A DNA stretch of 5,954 bases from an uncultured Propioniciclava sp. (GTDB lineage Bacteria; Actinomycetota; Actinomycetes; Propionibacteriales; Propionibacteriaceae), in contig CALMPQ010000060.1 in NCBI GenBank assembly GCA_937872005.1, positions 1 to 5,954 of the forward strand, written 5' to 3'. The notes under the pieces are model-generated. The model did no database searches. It was given only the letters and a program-made list of their open reading frames with translations, and was not told the DNA's origin. Below are positions 5,885 to 5,954 of the stretch, one piece after another (the stretch's first letter is position 1; each line of letters starts with the position of its first letter). The position numbers and the translations under genes were made by a program.

Positions 5885-5910
5885 GTGGCCCGGCCCGATA
5901 GCTGGGCCAC
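5885..5910 (-). other. Hairpin in the 5' leader of the DUF4193 mRNA
   Basis: GTGGCCC (5885-5891) and GGGCCAC (5904-5910) form a perfect 7-bp stem with a 12-base loop. If transcription starts near 5913, as the -10 box suggests, the hairpin stands at the very 5' end of the mRNA and leaves the ribosome site free. It may stabilise the mRNA or have a regulatory role. No T-tract follows on either strand, so a terminator is unlikely. Confidence 0.5.
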
Positions 5911-5912
5911 GC

Positions 5913-5948
5913 ACGGATGTATATATCACACCCGTCAAGAGGTGCGAA
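5913..5948 (-). promoter_or_regulatory. Probable promoter of the DUF4193 gene (extended -10)
   Basis: On the minus strand TATATA (5925-5920) is preceded by TGA, an extended -10, and lies 17 bases after TTCGCA (5948-5943), a 4/6 match to the -35 consensus. It is the only AT-rich island in the window and gives a leader of about 49 bases. TTGACG (5938-5933) looks more like a -35 but is only 7 bases from the hexamer. The same AT-rich stretch could also serve a plus-strand gene beyond the right edge. Confidence 0.55.
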
Positions 5949-5954
5949 CCCGGG

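Noticed and set aside
5240..5938. Minus-strand frame of 232 codons through the DUF4193 and DUF4235 region
   Set aside because: It is rich in R, T, S and P and out of frame with the DUF4193 gene, whose conserved start and cysteine pairs are clear.
5930..5954. Possible tRNA T-arm (GGGTTCGCACC on the minus strand)
   Set aside because: The flanking bases do not form the 5-bp T stem, and no acceptor, D or anticodon arm is visible next to it.

Overview
The window is a GC-rich chromosomal segment with the gene order of a conserved actinobacterial housekeeping neighbourhood. From memory, the order matches the Mycobacterium tuberculosis Rv2690c-ceoB-ceoC ... Rv2694c ... Rv2696c-dut-Rv2698-Rv2699c region. 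GTG starts, 4-base stop/start overlaps and probable leaderless promoters also fit an actinobacterium. The presence of a DUF4235 gene and the absence of an Rv2693c (DUF3159) homologue suggest a lineage outside Mycobacterium, but the genus cannot be fixed from the sequence alone. I see no mobile element, CRISPR array, rRNA or tRNA gene. Nearly every base is coding.

Left part (1-3285): potassium homeostasis. A 12-helix APC/KUP-superfamily permease resembling the potassium importer KimA is read on the minus strand and runs off the left edge, so its C-terminus is missing. Only 19 bases from its start, on the plus strand, begin two consecutive TrkA-type RCK proteins, CeoB and CeoC. The gap holds two overlapping -10 elements inside a 37-base imperfect palindrome, which looks like a shared divergent promoter driving leaderless mRNAs both ways. 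No TrkH/TrkG-type channel subunit is present, so the permease is the obvious candidate membrane partner (inference).

Middle part (3270-5230, minus strand): a four-gene operon, DUF3093 membrane protein -> dUTPase (dut) -> DUF3710 protein -> OB-fold protein. The first three are joined by 4-base GTGA overlaps, and the last follows after 10 bases. Its 3' end overlaps the 3' end of ceoC by 16 bases. The dUTPase is complete in all five family motifs; the other three products have no proven function.

Right part (5231-5954): a small two-helix DUF4235 membrane protein on the plus strand, divergent from the operon and probably leaderless, is followed four bases after its stop by the convergent end of a DUF4193 zinc-ribbon gene. 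That gene has a conventional leader with a Shine-Dalgarno sequence, a 7-bp hairpin and an AT-rich extended -10 promoter. Terminator-like palindromes lie inside the opposing coding sequence at both convergent junctions.
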